64,000 nt of DNA, taken from NCBI GenBank assembly GCA_039720395.1, contig CM077831.1, positions 8,482,333-8,546,332 of the forward strand. Reading direction: 5' to 3'. This DNA comes from Liquidambar formosana. Its lineage: Eukaryota > Streptophyta > Magnoliopsida > Saxifragales > Altingiaceae. Position numbers and translations under genes: made by a program. The notes under the pieces are model-generated. The model had not been told where the DNA came from, made no database searches, and was given only the letters and a program-made list of their open reading frames with translations. Below, piece by piece: positions 44,650-56,339 of the stretch (positions are counted from its first letter, which is position 1; every line of letters starts with the position of its first letter).

Positions 44650-46345
44650 GTTCACTCCAGTTTTGTCCCAATTATATCAGATATGATATGGGAAGAAACC
44701 CAACTTATAGAAGTTAAGGCTTGGGCTTGTGCTACGTATGTCTGGAAACATAATGTAGACAATCTGGAAATACGGTCAAGTAAGTGTTGAATTGTGGTAT
44801 ATCCCAAAAGTGGTTGGGATAGTATTTCTATTACCCTAATGAACAAAAGTTGTCCATTAGGATGTTTGCTGGATTTTCTCGAGAAAGAGTTCATTCAAGA
44901 AGATGCAAAAGTAGATAGAATTTATAGAATTGTCTGTAAAGCCACAAACGAACAAAGATCCAACCCTTGTCTCTGTTAAGACAAAACCCTTAACTACACT
45001 ACAATCTTTTCATAGATCAAATTGGATATTTCTTAACATAAGAGAGATATTGTATCTCTATTAGAATGTGAAAGAATTGTTCTTTGGTGATAAAGATCAC
45101 CAAGATAATCCTATTGATTATGACTAGACGATGTTTCACATCAACTCGAGAAATGACTAAGAGTCATTAAATCCAATATGGATAGGTAGAGACCTAAAAG
45201 GCTTGGCTATTTAAGAATGTTTTCAACATAGGCAAAAACTTGTCTATAAAGAAACTTGTTTGATAATAGTTATGTTGAAATCCATTTGGATCTTGTTATC
45301 TATAAACACACATTTTGAATATAAGATATGTCAAAAAGGATATAAAGATGTTATATCAAATGGTGAAAAACCATAAAAGTGTGTAAGTTATAGAAGTCTA
45401 TTAATAGACTACAAGGTTCTCATAATTAGAACATCTATAAAGTTGAGGTAATCAAATTGTTTGATTTCTCTCATTGTATAGATGGACTATGAGTGTATAA
45501 AAGGTTAGTGGGAGTGCGATCGTTTTTCTTTATCCTAAGTATGGATGACATCATAATCATTATGAATGATATATGAATGTTATCTAATGTAAAGTTTTAG
45601 TTTTTGGAGAAAAACTAATTCATGAAAGATTTGGCAAAAGCATCCAATAAGATCTATAGAGATAGATCATATAGATTGCTAAGTATCTCCAAATCATCAA
45701 ACATAGTTGAAATGTTGAAGGAGTTCAACATGGAGAATTCTAAGGGAGGTCTGATTTACTTCAGATAAGAATTCATTATTCAAGGGCATGTGCCCTAGGA
45801 TAACACAAGTAAGATTCTTAAAGTGTTAAGAAGCCTTATTTTACACTATGTATTGAACCTGATATCTATTATGTTGTAATTGTTACAAATAGTTATCAAT
45901 CAATTCAAATTTGGAATATTGGATTGTATATGGAAATTGTAAACTCATAGTAGATGGGTATATGGATTTGGATATAATCCATATAGGGTATATTTTATAT
46001 TCACTTTAGTTGGTGAAATACTTAATGGAAGAACTGTATAAAAGATACAGTGGATTCCATTATTAAGGGTGAATTAATTGTCGCATTGTCTAGGAGACTG
46101 TTTGGATCTATAAGTTCATTTAGAACTTGGAGTTGTTCCTTCCATTGAGTTGCCCACACCTTGTTTTGTGACAACAATGGGTCTATATCTCAAGTATAGG
46201 AATCACGGTCTCATCAAAAGTCCAAACACATAGAGCAGCAATTCCATGTGATTAGAGGAATCATTGGAAAAGGTAATAGATACATTACAGAAGATATTAT
46301 CTACATAAGTTTTTGTAGACCTACTGACTAAAGCTTTAAAACATA
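44650..46345 (+). pseudogene. Decayed copia pol (integrase end, RT, RNase H) in D1
   Basis: Short conserved islands in changing frames are recognisable in order: integrase-RT linker (GYPKS-like, LDFLEKEFIQEDAKVDR, about 44800-44920); RT with MDDIIIIMNDI in place of YVDDILLIGND (about 45540); MKDLAKASNKIYRDRSYRLL (about 45630); FNMENSKGGLIYF (about 45730); RNase H with TLFCDNNGSIS (about 46160) and KSKHIEQQFHVIRGIIGKGN (about 46215-46280); then VDLLTKAL (about 46317). Numerous stops and frameshifts exclude function. The copia order, integrase before RT, is kept. Confidence 0.8.
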
Positions 46346-46414
46346 ATTTGTTATGTCTAAGACCAACATCTTGAGAAGATAGGTATGCGATACATGGTCG
46401 ATTGGCTTTAGTGC

Positions 46415-46424
46415 AAGTGGGAGA
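46415..46424 (+). promoter_or_regulatory. Polypurine tract of D1
   Basis: AAGTGGGAGA directly before T-TGTTAGG of the 3' LTR, the usual plant copia arrangement. Confidence 0.85.
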
Positions 46425-46425
46425 T

Positions 46426-48084
46426 TGTTAGGATTATGCCCTAGAGCCAATCATAGAGATGATTGTTTAGGGATTAGGAACAATCATTTGATTTCATTTA
46501 TGTATGTCACATTTATTATTGATTTAATAAAAAGGGCTTATTCTATTATGTTTATATGCATAATTTATATTTACATAATATGTCCATGGAGTTAGAGTTG
46601 AGAATATGGAATTACAAAGAGTTGTAATTTTGAGACTGTAGATATATCTCTGTACTAAACTCCTAAAGCATTCCTTGTTGAAGGTTCACTATGATGGACA
46701 ATAATGAACCATAGGACTAGCACTTGTTAGGTTGACTCTATAGGAGGATAGCTAGTCTCAAGCTATTTGTGTGGAGAGACACTACAACCAACAAGTGGGT
46801 GCCTATTGCGAGAATAGGTACACTGAATGTGACCAAAGATATGAGATAAACTGAATGGAGTTTTATCCTGCCTGTCAATCAGTTTCTCATTGTTATAGTG
46901 GTACAAGTAATCCTTAGACCTGAGACACCATAGTTGCCTTATGCATGTAGCTTTAGAAGTTTGATAACACTAAGTGCAGATCCTATTCAGGGGTCTGCAA
47001 AGGTGTTCATTGGCCCTACTGCTATGTGTATGAAGGCATGTGAGTGATCAACAAGGGATCCATCACTCTCAGGAAAAAGAGAGAGAATGTCTCATATAGC
47101 ATTCATAATATAACTTATTAAATCCATGGCCATGGTAGGATGAATATGAAAAGAGTTTCATGAGTTCATCAATGAGTTGATATCTATGAATGAGTATAGA
47201 GTAATTGAACTAGGGACTTGACAGACTTCCATGTCCTATTAGTTTAATTGGAGACATTGTGTTGAAGGAAGGATGTAATTGTAACCTATAAACTATAACA
47301 GAAGGGTTCTTTGTAAATGACTATTCACCTCATTAAGGACCACACCATGAGCCATATGCTAGGTGTTACTCATGGTTAGTAGAAGCCCTAATTGATATAA
47401 GTGAGTTATAATCAATTAGGGAATTGGAAGGAGTTCCAATTAGACCCTAAATGGAAAGAGTTCCATTGTGCACACCTTGTGCTATTCCTACTACTTAATG
47501 ATGTGAACCCAATGGGTCACACACTGATCATGCAAGAAGGGCTTTAAAGTCTATGAGAGAAAGGGTTTTAGTGAATAAAGAATAGTTCTTTATGGGCCTA
47601 TTTGTATTTGATACAAATAATAGGGGTTAATGTGCAATTAAGAGTAATTACATATAACCCTATTAGGGTTTCTTCCCCATGGCCAGCCCCCTTTAGTGGG
47701 CTGCCTATATAAGTCACACTTATGTGTGACATGGCATAATAGGCTTGCACAATAAACCCTAGCCGTCCAGCCCCTTGGAGGCTCTCTTCTCTCTCTCTCT
47801 TCTCCACCTCTAGCAACAACAAGGAAGAAGAAAGAAAGGACTTGAAGCTCTAGCTAGGTGTGGATACCGTTGGAGGCAGCACACTTGGGCTGCTCATTCA
47901 CCACTGTCCGGAATCAAAGCTTGGAGCAAAAAGGAGAAGACAAAAATTCTGTAAGTGTTCTAACCCTCTTTGTAGTTAGGGTTTGATTTTGTGTTATGCA
48001 TAGTTAGATTCATGGGATTAGGAATCGCAGGAAAAATTTTTATATTCCGCACTTCTATTTTTCCCTCTTGTTCGATTCCCAGCA
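46426..48084 (+). repeat. 3' LTR of D1 (1659 bp)
   Basis: It starts TGTTAGGATTATGCCC and ends TTCGATTCCCAGCA, followed by ATTCC. It is nearly identical to 38389-40047. Confidence 0.95.
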
Positions 48085-48089
48085 ATTCC
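48085..48089. repeat. Target-site duplication of D1, right copy (ATTCC)
   Basis: It is identical to 38384-38388; the A LTR continues after it. Confidence 0.93.
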
Positions 48090-48646
48090 ATGTATATTAA
48101 CTAGCTAGAGTGTTAATACATGATAAAAAGGCTACCTTTAACATGCAATAAGCCTAACCCATATGAAAACCTAGTTTAAGCTTGAATAGAGAAGGAGAAT
48201 ACCTTAGGAAGGGCCTTCCTTGTGTTTGTAATTGTTCGTGGCTCCTCAGGTCTTTAGAGTGAATCAAACCAACACGAATCCTCCTCTTTGTCAAAGTGGT
48301 ATCACAGCAAAGAGATCAAAACTCACTCAACTTTGAAAAGAAATAGAAAACAAAAAGAGAACAAGAGAAAAGAAAAGTGATTTTCGTCACTTTGCAGCAG
48401 CAGCAACTTCAATCGCGTTTTTGGGTATGAAAACGTTGGATTTGGACAAAGCTTGTGAAATACAAAGTTGTAGAGAATTGAATTATATTTCTAACAAGAC
48501 CAATTTCATCAAATTCTGACTTCGGATGAAAAAGGTATGATTAAAATACAACTGCTGGTTTTCAGAAAATCTGCTGCTGAATTATGACGAATTTCACTCC
48601 CTCCAAACCCTCTTCTCCTCCCCCTTGTTTAAAGACATTAAGAGAG

Positions 48647-48654
48647 TATTTATA
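48647..48654 (-). promoter_or_regulatory. LTR TATA box, element A
   Basis: The minus strand reads AGCTATAAATACTCTC. Its position corresponds to the TATA boxes of the B and C LTRs. Confidence 0.7.
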
Positions 48655-48787
48655 GCTGAAATCTGGAGTTTCCCTTTCCTTCCTGGACTAGGTTTCTTTG
48701 GAGAATAATCAAAAGGTATTTTATAATGATAAAAGACTTCTAATCTGAATAGGAAAAGGAAATTGTCTTTTATAAAAATTGGGAGAC

Positions 48788-48862
48788 TGACCGCTAACAC
48801 GCATGCACATGTATCGTATGTGCGTACACACACTCATCACATACGTACACGTGTTAGTGTCA
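48788..48862. promoter_or_regulatory. Decayed inverted repeat in A's LTR at the palindrome position
   Basis: Outer arms TGAC...CTAACACG and CGTGTTAG...GTCA pair. The next ten bases inward (CATGCACATG against TGTACGTATG read on the other strand) differ almost only by transitions, as expected of a methylated palindrome decaying. It contains a CACGTG and several ACGT cores and alternating purine-pyrimidine runs. Confidence 0.6.
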
Positions 48863-50167
48863 TGATAAAAATGGCTAATTTAATAAAATAATTTTCTTTT
48901 CATTTTAACCAAAAATCTCATGCTGTGATTCGCACTAATTCTTCAAGGATAATCCGTAAATAACCACACTAAACTCATCATCAGGCCATATCAAAATTGA
49001 ACTTCATGAAACACTTTTGAGGGTAAAATGATGACTAATGAAAGTCAATTTGAAAAGATTTGGTTGGTAATTGTGAGTCAATTAGAGCTAACCCAAGGAA
49101 GGGTCAATTAACCAACTTGAACTATATCGAGCCATTTTAATCCCGAGCCATTGACTTACCAAATTGAACCTAGAAATACCTCTTATGCATCCATATGAAC
49201 TCCAATTGACAATTTGGAGATCATTTCAAGGTCAAATGAAAAGTTTGGGACTTAAAAGACGATTATGCCCCTCAAGTCACAAAAGCTCTTATTATCCCTC
49301 AAGATCAACTCCAATTTGAACCAAAATTCATATCCATTGTCCTTGTGACTCTAGAAAACTAATGCAAGTGACTAGACTCAAAAAGAAAACAAAAACATGC
49401 ATGGAATGATGAGCCCTAGTAAGGTGGTGCAAAAATGGGGTGTGACAGTATCCCTTTCTATATATTATGTAAATGTTATGTAATCGAGAGCGCACTAAGG
49501 AGCATGGTGGACCCAAAGGAGTATGATGGAGCCCAACAAGCCAATGGTGGAGACTAACAAGCCAATGGTGGAGACCATCAAGCCAAGGGAGCAGATTGAA
49601 GGACTTGAAAGCTTAGAGAAGTTTTTCAAGAAAGTATGCATGTTACGAATGGTTTATTTTACGATCACCTACACCCACCATAGACCTAGGATTCAATCTA
49701 TTGGCTTGGATTGAATCTTCTCAAAGTCTATAATCATCATAGTGGGAGCTTTAATTTATGAGATAATTGTTTTAGCTCCAATACCATAGTTTGGTATATG
49801 TTACCTATTCACTTAGGGACTAATATCAAAATATGGCACTTTATATATGTTGATATATAATAGCATGCGATGTATGATTTATAATAGCATGAGATGTACA
49901 ATTATAAATAGCATAATTTATATATTTAAATTTTGATACATAGGATGCATGTTAATTTGATGAGACCCTTTAAAACCCCTCTTATTTAATATTAAGTTGA
50001 AAATGGAGAAGTCATTGGGGAATGAATTCTTCATTGCCTTCCATCATTATAGGATCATCTAACATCCCTTAATGTGGGTACCTGGCTGCAGACATGTAGG
50101 AGCTACCCATATTAAAGACATTACTTGAAACTATCACATATGAGATATCATGGGGTGCCTAAACTGG

Positions 50168-50385
50168 TATATACCAAGAAACTAACATGTGAGGTATATA
50201 TTTGGCGAAACATACCTGTGTGAATGATGGGTTTAACTTAACTAGGGAAGTATTCTAAGAAACTAACATGTGAGGTGTATGTTCCCTAGAGGCAAAACAA
50301 TTGGAACTTGCTTATGAAGCAATAGACAAAGAGTTGTCTTCTTATTGTGGGATAGAAGCCAAGAAACTAACATATGAGGCTTCTA
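50168..50385 (+). repeat. Three invariant-loop hairpins in D2
   Basis: Counterparts of 43147-43365. Loops are AAGAAACTAACATGTGA twice (one preceded by CT instead of CC) and AAGAAACTAACATATGA once. The third stem, TAGAAGCC/GGCTTCTA, is fully paired where D1 has one G-T pair. Confidence 0.72.
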
Positions 50386-51664
50386 GGTCACAGTGGGACC
50401 CCAATCCCCATTAGGAATGAGATTCCCGAATTCCATTAGAGGGTGTATGGAATTTGATAAAATAGTGGGAGGTACCATATGATTAAAGACCCAATCATTA
50501 TGGATAAAAATGAAATCTAATTCTCTATTTATGTAGATTACCTAATTAATCACCTCAAAACCCCTATTTCCTAATATATAGGATAGTGATAGTTTGACTA
50601 AACCCGATTTCTTTGATTGACTTAGGAAATTGAGAATTGTTCTCAATTTCAAAAGATTGTTTATATGCTATTAGGCCTTTTATTAAAGGCCCTCCATAAA
50701 ACATCCTAAGAAGAAAAAGACACTATGCGCAATTGGCATCTTGTTGCCATGCTATATGATAGTATTGATGACTAATGAGCTTTAGAAGCAAAATTAGTCA
50801 ATGCAAGCGCCTTTGATGTCCTACATCACTTACAAAGGTTGTATTGTGAGTAAAATAATACTATAAAGTATAGTACTTGTAAAGGACTTCTTCTGGACTA
50901 GGATGTAATAAAAGTTGTTTATTAATAATCATTCTTTTGAAAAATGATTAATCACATAGAATAGCTTGAGAAGCTAGATGTGATTTAAAATGGAAGCATA
51001 GAGGAAAGCAAGTCTTGAAAAGTCAAAGACAAAGAAATATAATTATTTTGTAGTAAACATAAGGTATTGTAAAGGGAACTTGATAAAGTATCAGTCTTCC
51101 TAGAAGAACCAAACTTTTGAAGTTTTGGTTCATGCTCTAAACTAAATTGTTGGTTAGTTTTGCTTCTTGGTTTTTGGATTCTAGTGTAATCTAAATCGAA
51201 GCAGAAAGTTAAGTAGATAATAAGTTACCTTTAAAAATTTTAATAGAGCAAGAATTGCTAGATTAATTTTGGGAACTTATTTCTTAACTAGGTCATTTAA
51301 GACATTCTAGAAATTTGATTTCTGAATTTAAATGACTAATTAGAGCGAATGCAACGTATTCCGAGAATACAAGAGATGTAGAGATTCTCATTTAAATGTA
51401 ACGATTATGACTTGGTTATGAGATGACCAAACCCATCTTTTACTTGGTGAAGTGAAAGAGTTACATTTATAATTTGACTAATACATTGTGATGTATATAG
51501 TCATGTAGAGCATGCATTCAATTACAGTAGACTCATCTTAGAATACCATAGCTCAATGGTGAATCTAAGAGAACGAATTGAACCCTATTAAGATATGGTT
51601 TGATCCATGATGAGTTTTACTAATGTATCCATCTAGGATATACCTTAAAATTGCTACATATTAA

Positions 51665-53370
51665 TAATTTAGGGTTCACTCCAGTTTTGTTCCAATTATA
51701 TCAGATATGATATGGGAAGAAACCCAACTTAAAGAAGTTAAGGCTTGGGCTTGTGCTACGTATGTCTGGAAACATAATGTAGACAATCTGGAAATAAGGT
51801 CAAGTAAGTGTTGAACTTGTGGTATATCCTAAAAGTGGTTGGGATAGTATTTCTATTACTCTCATGAACAAAAGTTGTCCATTAGGATGATTGCTGGATT
51901 TTCTTGAGAAAGAGTTCATTCAAGAAAGATGCAAAAGTAGATAGAATTTACAGAATTGTTTGTAAAGCCACAAACCAACAAAGATCCAACCCTTGCCCCT
52001 ATTGAGGCAAAAACTTTAATTACACCACATTCTTTTCATAGATCAAATTGGATATTTCTTTAACATAAAAGAGATATTGTATCTCTATTAGAATGTGAAA
52101 GAATTGTTCTTTGGTGATAAAGATCACCAAGATAATCCTATTGATTATGACTAGACTGATGTTTCACATCAACTCGAGAAATGACTAAGAGTCATTAAAT
52201 CCAATATGGATAGGTAGAGACCTAAAAGGCTTGGCTATTTAAGAATGTTTTCAACATAGGCAAAAAGTTGTCTATAAAGAAACTTGTTTGATAATAGTTA
52301 TGCTGAAATCCATTTGGATCTTGTTATTTATAAACACACATTTTGAATATAAGATATGTCAAAAAGGATATAAAGATGTTATATCAAATGGTGAAAAACC
52401 ATAAAAGTGTGTAAGTTATAGAAGTCTATTAATAGACTACAAGGTTCTCATAATTAGAACATCTATAAAGTTGAAGTAATCAAATTGTTTGATTTCTCTC
52501 ATTGTATAGATGGACCATGAGTGTATAAAAGGTTAGTGGGAGTGCGATCATTTTTCTTTATCCTAAGTATAGATGACATCCTAATCATTATGAATGATAT
52601 ATGAATGTTATCTAATGTAAAGTTTTGGTTTTTGGAGAAAAACTAATTCATGAAAGATTTGGCAGAAGCATCCAACAAGATCTATAGAGATAGATCATAT
52701 AGATTGCTAAGTATCTCCAAATCATTAAACATAGTTGAAATGTTGAAGGAGTTCAACATGGAGAATTCTAAGGGAGGTCTGATTTACTTCAGATAAGAAT
52801 TCATTATTCAAGGGCATGTGCCCTAGGATAATACAAGTAAGGTTCTTAAAGTGTTAAGAAGCCTTATTCTACACTATGTATTGAACCTGATATCTATTAT
52901 GTTGTAATTATTACAAATAGTTATCAGTCAATTCAAATTTGGAATATTGGATTGTATATGGAAATTGTAAACTCATAGTAGATGGGTATATGGATTTGGA
53001 TATAATCCATATGGGGTATATTTTATATTCACTTTAGTTGGTGAAATACTTAATGGAAGAACTGTATGAAAGATACAATGGATTCCATTATTAAAGGTGA
53101 ATTAATTGTCGCATTGTCTAGGAAACTGTTTGGATCTATAAGTTCATTTAGAACTTGGAGTTGTTCCTTCCATTGAGTTGCCCACACCTTGTTTTGTGAC
53201 AACAATGGGTTTATAGCTCAAGTATAGGAATCACGGTCTCATCAAAAGTCCAAACACATAGAGCGGCAATTCCATGTGATTAGAGGAATCATTGGAAAAG
53301 GTAATAGATACATTACAGAAGATATTATCTACATAAGTTTTTGTAGACCTACTGACTAAAGCTTTAAAAC
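51665..53370 (+). pseudogene. Decayed copia pol in D2
   Basis: It has the same islands as in D1 (RT SMDD-like replacement near 52565, FNMENSKGGLIYF near 52755, KSKHIERQFHVIRGIIGKGN near 53245). Many stops and frameshifts coincide with D1, for example the stop after LIYFR, so the decay predates their separation. Confidence 0.78.
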
Positions 53371-53453
53371 ATAATTGGTTATGTCTAAGACCAACATCTT
53401 GAGAAGATAGGTATGCGATACATGGTCAATTGGCTTTAGTGCAAGTGGGAGAT

Positions 53454-55107
53454 TATTAGGATTATGCCCTAGAGCCAATCATAGAGATGATTGTTTAGGG
53501 ATTAGGAACAATCATTTGATTTCATTTATGTATGTCACATTTATTATTGATTTAATAAAAGGGCTTATTCTATTATGTTTATATGTATTATTTATATTTA
53601 CATAATATGTCCATGGAGTTAGAGTTGAGAATATGGAATTACAAAGAGTTGTAATTTTGAGACTATAGATATATCTCTGTACTAAACTCCTAAAGCATTC
53701 CTAGTTGAAGGTTCACTATGATGGACAGTAATGAACCATAGGACTAGCACTTGTTAGGTTGACTCTATAGGAGGATAGCTAGTCTCAAGCTATTTGTGTG
53801 GAGACACTACAACTAACAAGTAGGTGCCTATTACGAGAATAGGTACACTGAATGTGACCAAAGATATGAGATAAACTGAATGGAGTTTTATCCTGCCTAT
53901 CAATCAGTTTCTCATTGTTATAGTGGTACAAGTAATCCTTAGACCTAAGACACCATAGTTGTCTTATGCATGTAGCTTTAGAAGTTTGATAACACTAAGT
54001 GCAGATCCTATTCAGGGGTTTGCAAAGGTGTTCATTGGCCCTACTGCTATGTGTATGAAGGCATGTGAGTGATCAACAAGGGATCCATCACTCTCAGGAA
54101 AAAGAGAGAGAATGTCTCATATAGCATTCATAATATAACTCATTAAATCCATGGCCATGGTAGGATGAATATGAAAAGAGTTTCATGAGTTCATCAATGA
54201 GTTGATATCTATAAATGAGTATAAAGTAATTGAACTAGAGACTTGACAGACTTCCATGTCCTATTAGTTCAATTGGAGACATTGTGTTGAAGGAAGGATG
54301 CAATTGTAACCTATAAACTATAACAGAAGGGTTCTTTGATAGATACATATTCACTTCATTAAGGACGACACCATGAACCATATGCTAGGTGTTATTCATG
54401 GTTAGTAGAAGTCCTAATTGATATAAGTGAGTTATAATCAATTAGGGAATTGGAAGGAGTTCCAATTAGACCCTAAATGGAAAGAGTTCCATTGTGCACA
54501 CCACGTGCTATTCCTACTACTTGATGATGTGAACCCAATGGGTCACACACTGATCATGCAAGATGAGCTTTAAAGTCTATGAGAGAAAGGGTATGAGTGC
54601 ATAAAGAATAGTTCTTTGAGGCCTATTTATATTTGATATAATTTATAGGGGTTATTGTGCAATTTAGAGAAATTGCATAACACCCTAATTGGGTTTCCCC
54701 CTAGGGCCGGCCCCCTTAGTGTGGACTATATAAGTCACACTATGATGTGTGACATCATAATAAATTGAACTCCCCAAGGGCTGGCCAGAATTTTCCAGCC
54801 TCCCTCTCTCTCTCTCTCCTCTCTTCTCCTACACTAGCAACAACAAGGAAAAGGAGGAAAGGACTTGAAGCTCTAGCTAGGTGTGGATACCGTTGGAGGC
54901 AGCACACTTGGGCTGCTCACTCACCGCTATCCGGAATCAAAGCTTGGAGCAAAACGGAGAAGACAAAAATTCTGTAAGTGTTCTAACCCTCTTCGTAGTT
55001 AGGGTTTGATTTTGTGTTATGCATAGTTAGATTCATGGGCTGTGGAATCGTAGGAAAAATTTTTATATTCCGCACTTCAATTTTTCCCTCTTGTTCGATT
55101 CCCAACA
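53454..55107 (+). repeat. 3' LTR of D2 (1654 bp)
   Basis: It aligns along its length with the D1 LTRs and has a TATA box TATATAAG (54727-54734) and hairpin GTCACAC/GTGTGAC. The PPT AAGTGGGAGA precedes it. Confidence 0.9.
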
Positions 55108-56007
55108 TTGCCTTCTATGCCTTTCACAAGTATGTCGTCACCATGGCCGTTCGCTGTATGGGGGATAGATATTATCGGACAAATCAAGCCAAAGGCGTCG
55201 AATGGGAATGAATACATCCTGGTTGCTATCGATTATTTCACTAAGTGGGTGGAAGCAACGTCCTTCAAGACCTTGAATTCCAAGAAGGTAGCACAGTTCA
55301 TACAGCACAGCATCATCTATCGATATGGGGTACCGCATGAAGTTATCTCCGACAATGGCCAGCACTTTCAGAAAGAAACTCATGAGCTCCTGCAAAAGTA
55401 CGGCATAGTTCACCATCTGTTGTCACCATACCATCCTCAGACTAATGGAGCAGTGGAAGCAGCTAACAAGAATATCAAGAAGATACTACAGAAGACTGCG
55501 GACTCACACACAGACTGGCATGAGAAGTTACTATTGGCTCTATGGGGTTATAGAACATTAATAAGGTCGTCAACAGGGGCTACCCCTTATTCTCTAGTTT
55601 ATGGAATGGAGGCCGTGTTGCCAGTTGAATTGGAGGTTCCTTCACTAAGGGTTGCCGTGGAGAGCCAGATAACAGCAGTGGACTGGGTTAAGAGCCGCTA
55701 TGAGGAGTTAGCTTTGCTGGATGAAAGGCGTTTAAGGGTGCTGTATCATGTTCAGGGGTATCAACGGAGAGTTTCCAGAGCATTCAACAAGCATGTCAAA
55801 AATCGAGGTCTAAAGAAAGGGGATGTAGTGCTGAAAGAAATCAGAGCTCCAGTGTTCGATCCACGGGGAAAATTCAAGCCAAGTTGGGGTGGACCATACA
55901 TTATCAAAGAGATATTTCCAGCAGGGGCTGTTCGCCTCATGGATTTAGATGGAATTGAGTTCGCTCATCCAACTAATTTGGATCAATTGAAAAAATATCA
56001 TGTTTGA
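55108..56007 (+). CDS. Integrase C-terminal part of Pol, element E (5'-truncated)
   Basis: The frame is open from the D2 junction to TGA 56007. It starts just after the zinc finger at LPSMPFTSMSSPWPFAVWG and keeps the catalytic residues in WGIDIIGQ, ISDNGQHF and AVEAANK. It ends GGPYIIKEIF...LKKYHV like A. The upstream pol lies on the far side of D2. As it stands it has no natural start codon. Confidence 0.9.
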   Translation: MPSMPFTSMSSPWPFAVWGIDIIGQIKPKASNGNEYILVAIDYFTKWVEATSFKTLNSKKVAQFIQHSIIYRYGVPHEVISDNGQHFQKETHELLQKYGIVHHLLSPYHPQTNGAVEAANKNIKKILQKTADSHTDWHEKLLLALWGYRTLIRSSTGATPYSLVYGMEAVLPVELEVPSLRVAVESQITAVDWVKSRYEELALLDERRLRVLYHVQGYQRRVSRAFNKHVKNRGLKKGDVVLKEIRAPVFDPRGKFKPSWGGPYIIKEIFPAGAVRLMDLDGIEFAHPTNLDQLKKYHV

Positions 56008-56339
56008 CGCCTGCTAGGTTGAAAACCCGTAAGGGTGGCCTAGGCAAAAGTTAAGGCATGAGAACTACATAAGACCTGATTCTCCATTCAAAAAACAAAA
56101 AACGAAAAACAAAAAAACAAAAAAACAAAAAAAAAAAAAAAGAAAAAGAAAAAAGATCATGGAGATACGTAGGCAACCCATGAAGTTACCTTGGGTGCGG
56201 TCTAAATCAAACAAAAAAATCCCAAATTTAATTTATCATTGGCAATTTATTCGAAACTAAAATTGATTGACATAGCAATTCATTGGTATTAAGTAAAAGA
56301 ACTATAAAAATGCCATAAATATCCTATTCTATTGAGTCT
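56008..56339. other. Convergent spacer between pol and antisense ORF, element E
   Basis: No gene is present. An A-rich tract (56089-56155) lies between CTACAT (56065) / ACGTAG (56172) and TCTCCAT / ATGGAGA, the same layout as in A and B. Confidence 0.6.

Larger units (their letters stand above)
38389..48084 (+). mobile_element. Complete copia-type element D1 with decayed coding region (9.7 kb)
   Basis: It has two 1659-bp LTRs, an initiator-Met-type PBS, a long non-coding leader, a degenerate copia pol and a classic PPT. No ORF longer than about 105 codons exists inside. The LTRs differ by about two substitutions and two 2-bp indels by eye, so the insertion is very recent although the coding region is long dead. 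D1 must have been mobilised by proteins supplied in trans. Confidence 0.93.
6800..49447 (-). mobile_element. Gypsy (Tat/Ogre-lineage) element A, carrying nested B, C and D1
   Basis: On the minus strand: 5' LTR (49447-36964, split by D1), PBS, leader, gag-pro (36086 to 12108, split by B), intron, pol (11921-8574), antisense DUF7745-like ORF (6974-8260, + strand), then C's insertion at 6800. The 3' LTR and any PMD gene are beyond the left edge. A itself inserted into D2: its LTR ends at 49447 and the copia-type sequence resumes at 49448 with GTATC, the likely target duplication. Its ~2.78-kb LTR differs clearly from the B/C/F LTRs. It groups with E by its antisense ORF. Confidence 0.88.
48090..49447 (-). 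repeat. 5' LTR of element A, promoter-proximal part
   Basis: On the minus strand it starts TGTCACACCCCATTTTTG at 49447. It holds a TATAAATA box (48654-48647) and, about 170 bp upstream of it, an inverted repeat unrelated in sequence to the GC palindrome (48788-48862). It is followed by D1's target site. No gene is seen. Confidence 0.85.
49448..55107 (+). mobile_element. Copia-type element D2, 3' two-thirds
   Basis: It matches D1 from 42448 to its end at an estimated 96-97 percent by eye, including shared stops in the decayed pol. Its 5' part lies on the other side of A, beyond the left window edge. It ends CCCAACA at 55107 and abuts element E's integrase at 55108. The LTR first bases are mutated (TATTAGG). 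Confidence 0.88.

Noticed and set aside
40311..46400. Short ORFs in D1 (for example 44794-44979, 40311-40628) as real genes
   Set aside because: They are fragments of the decayed copia pol or chance frames in the leader; none is conserved as an open frame in D2.
49448..49720. Small frame at 49523-49714 with a repeated NKPMVET motif as a gene
   Set aside because: It is a short internal duplication in the D2 leader; the D1 counterpart near 42530 lacks the duplication and the frame.
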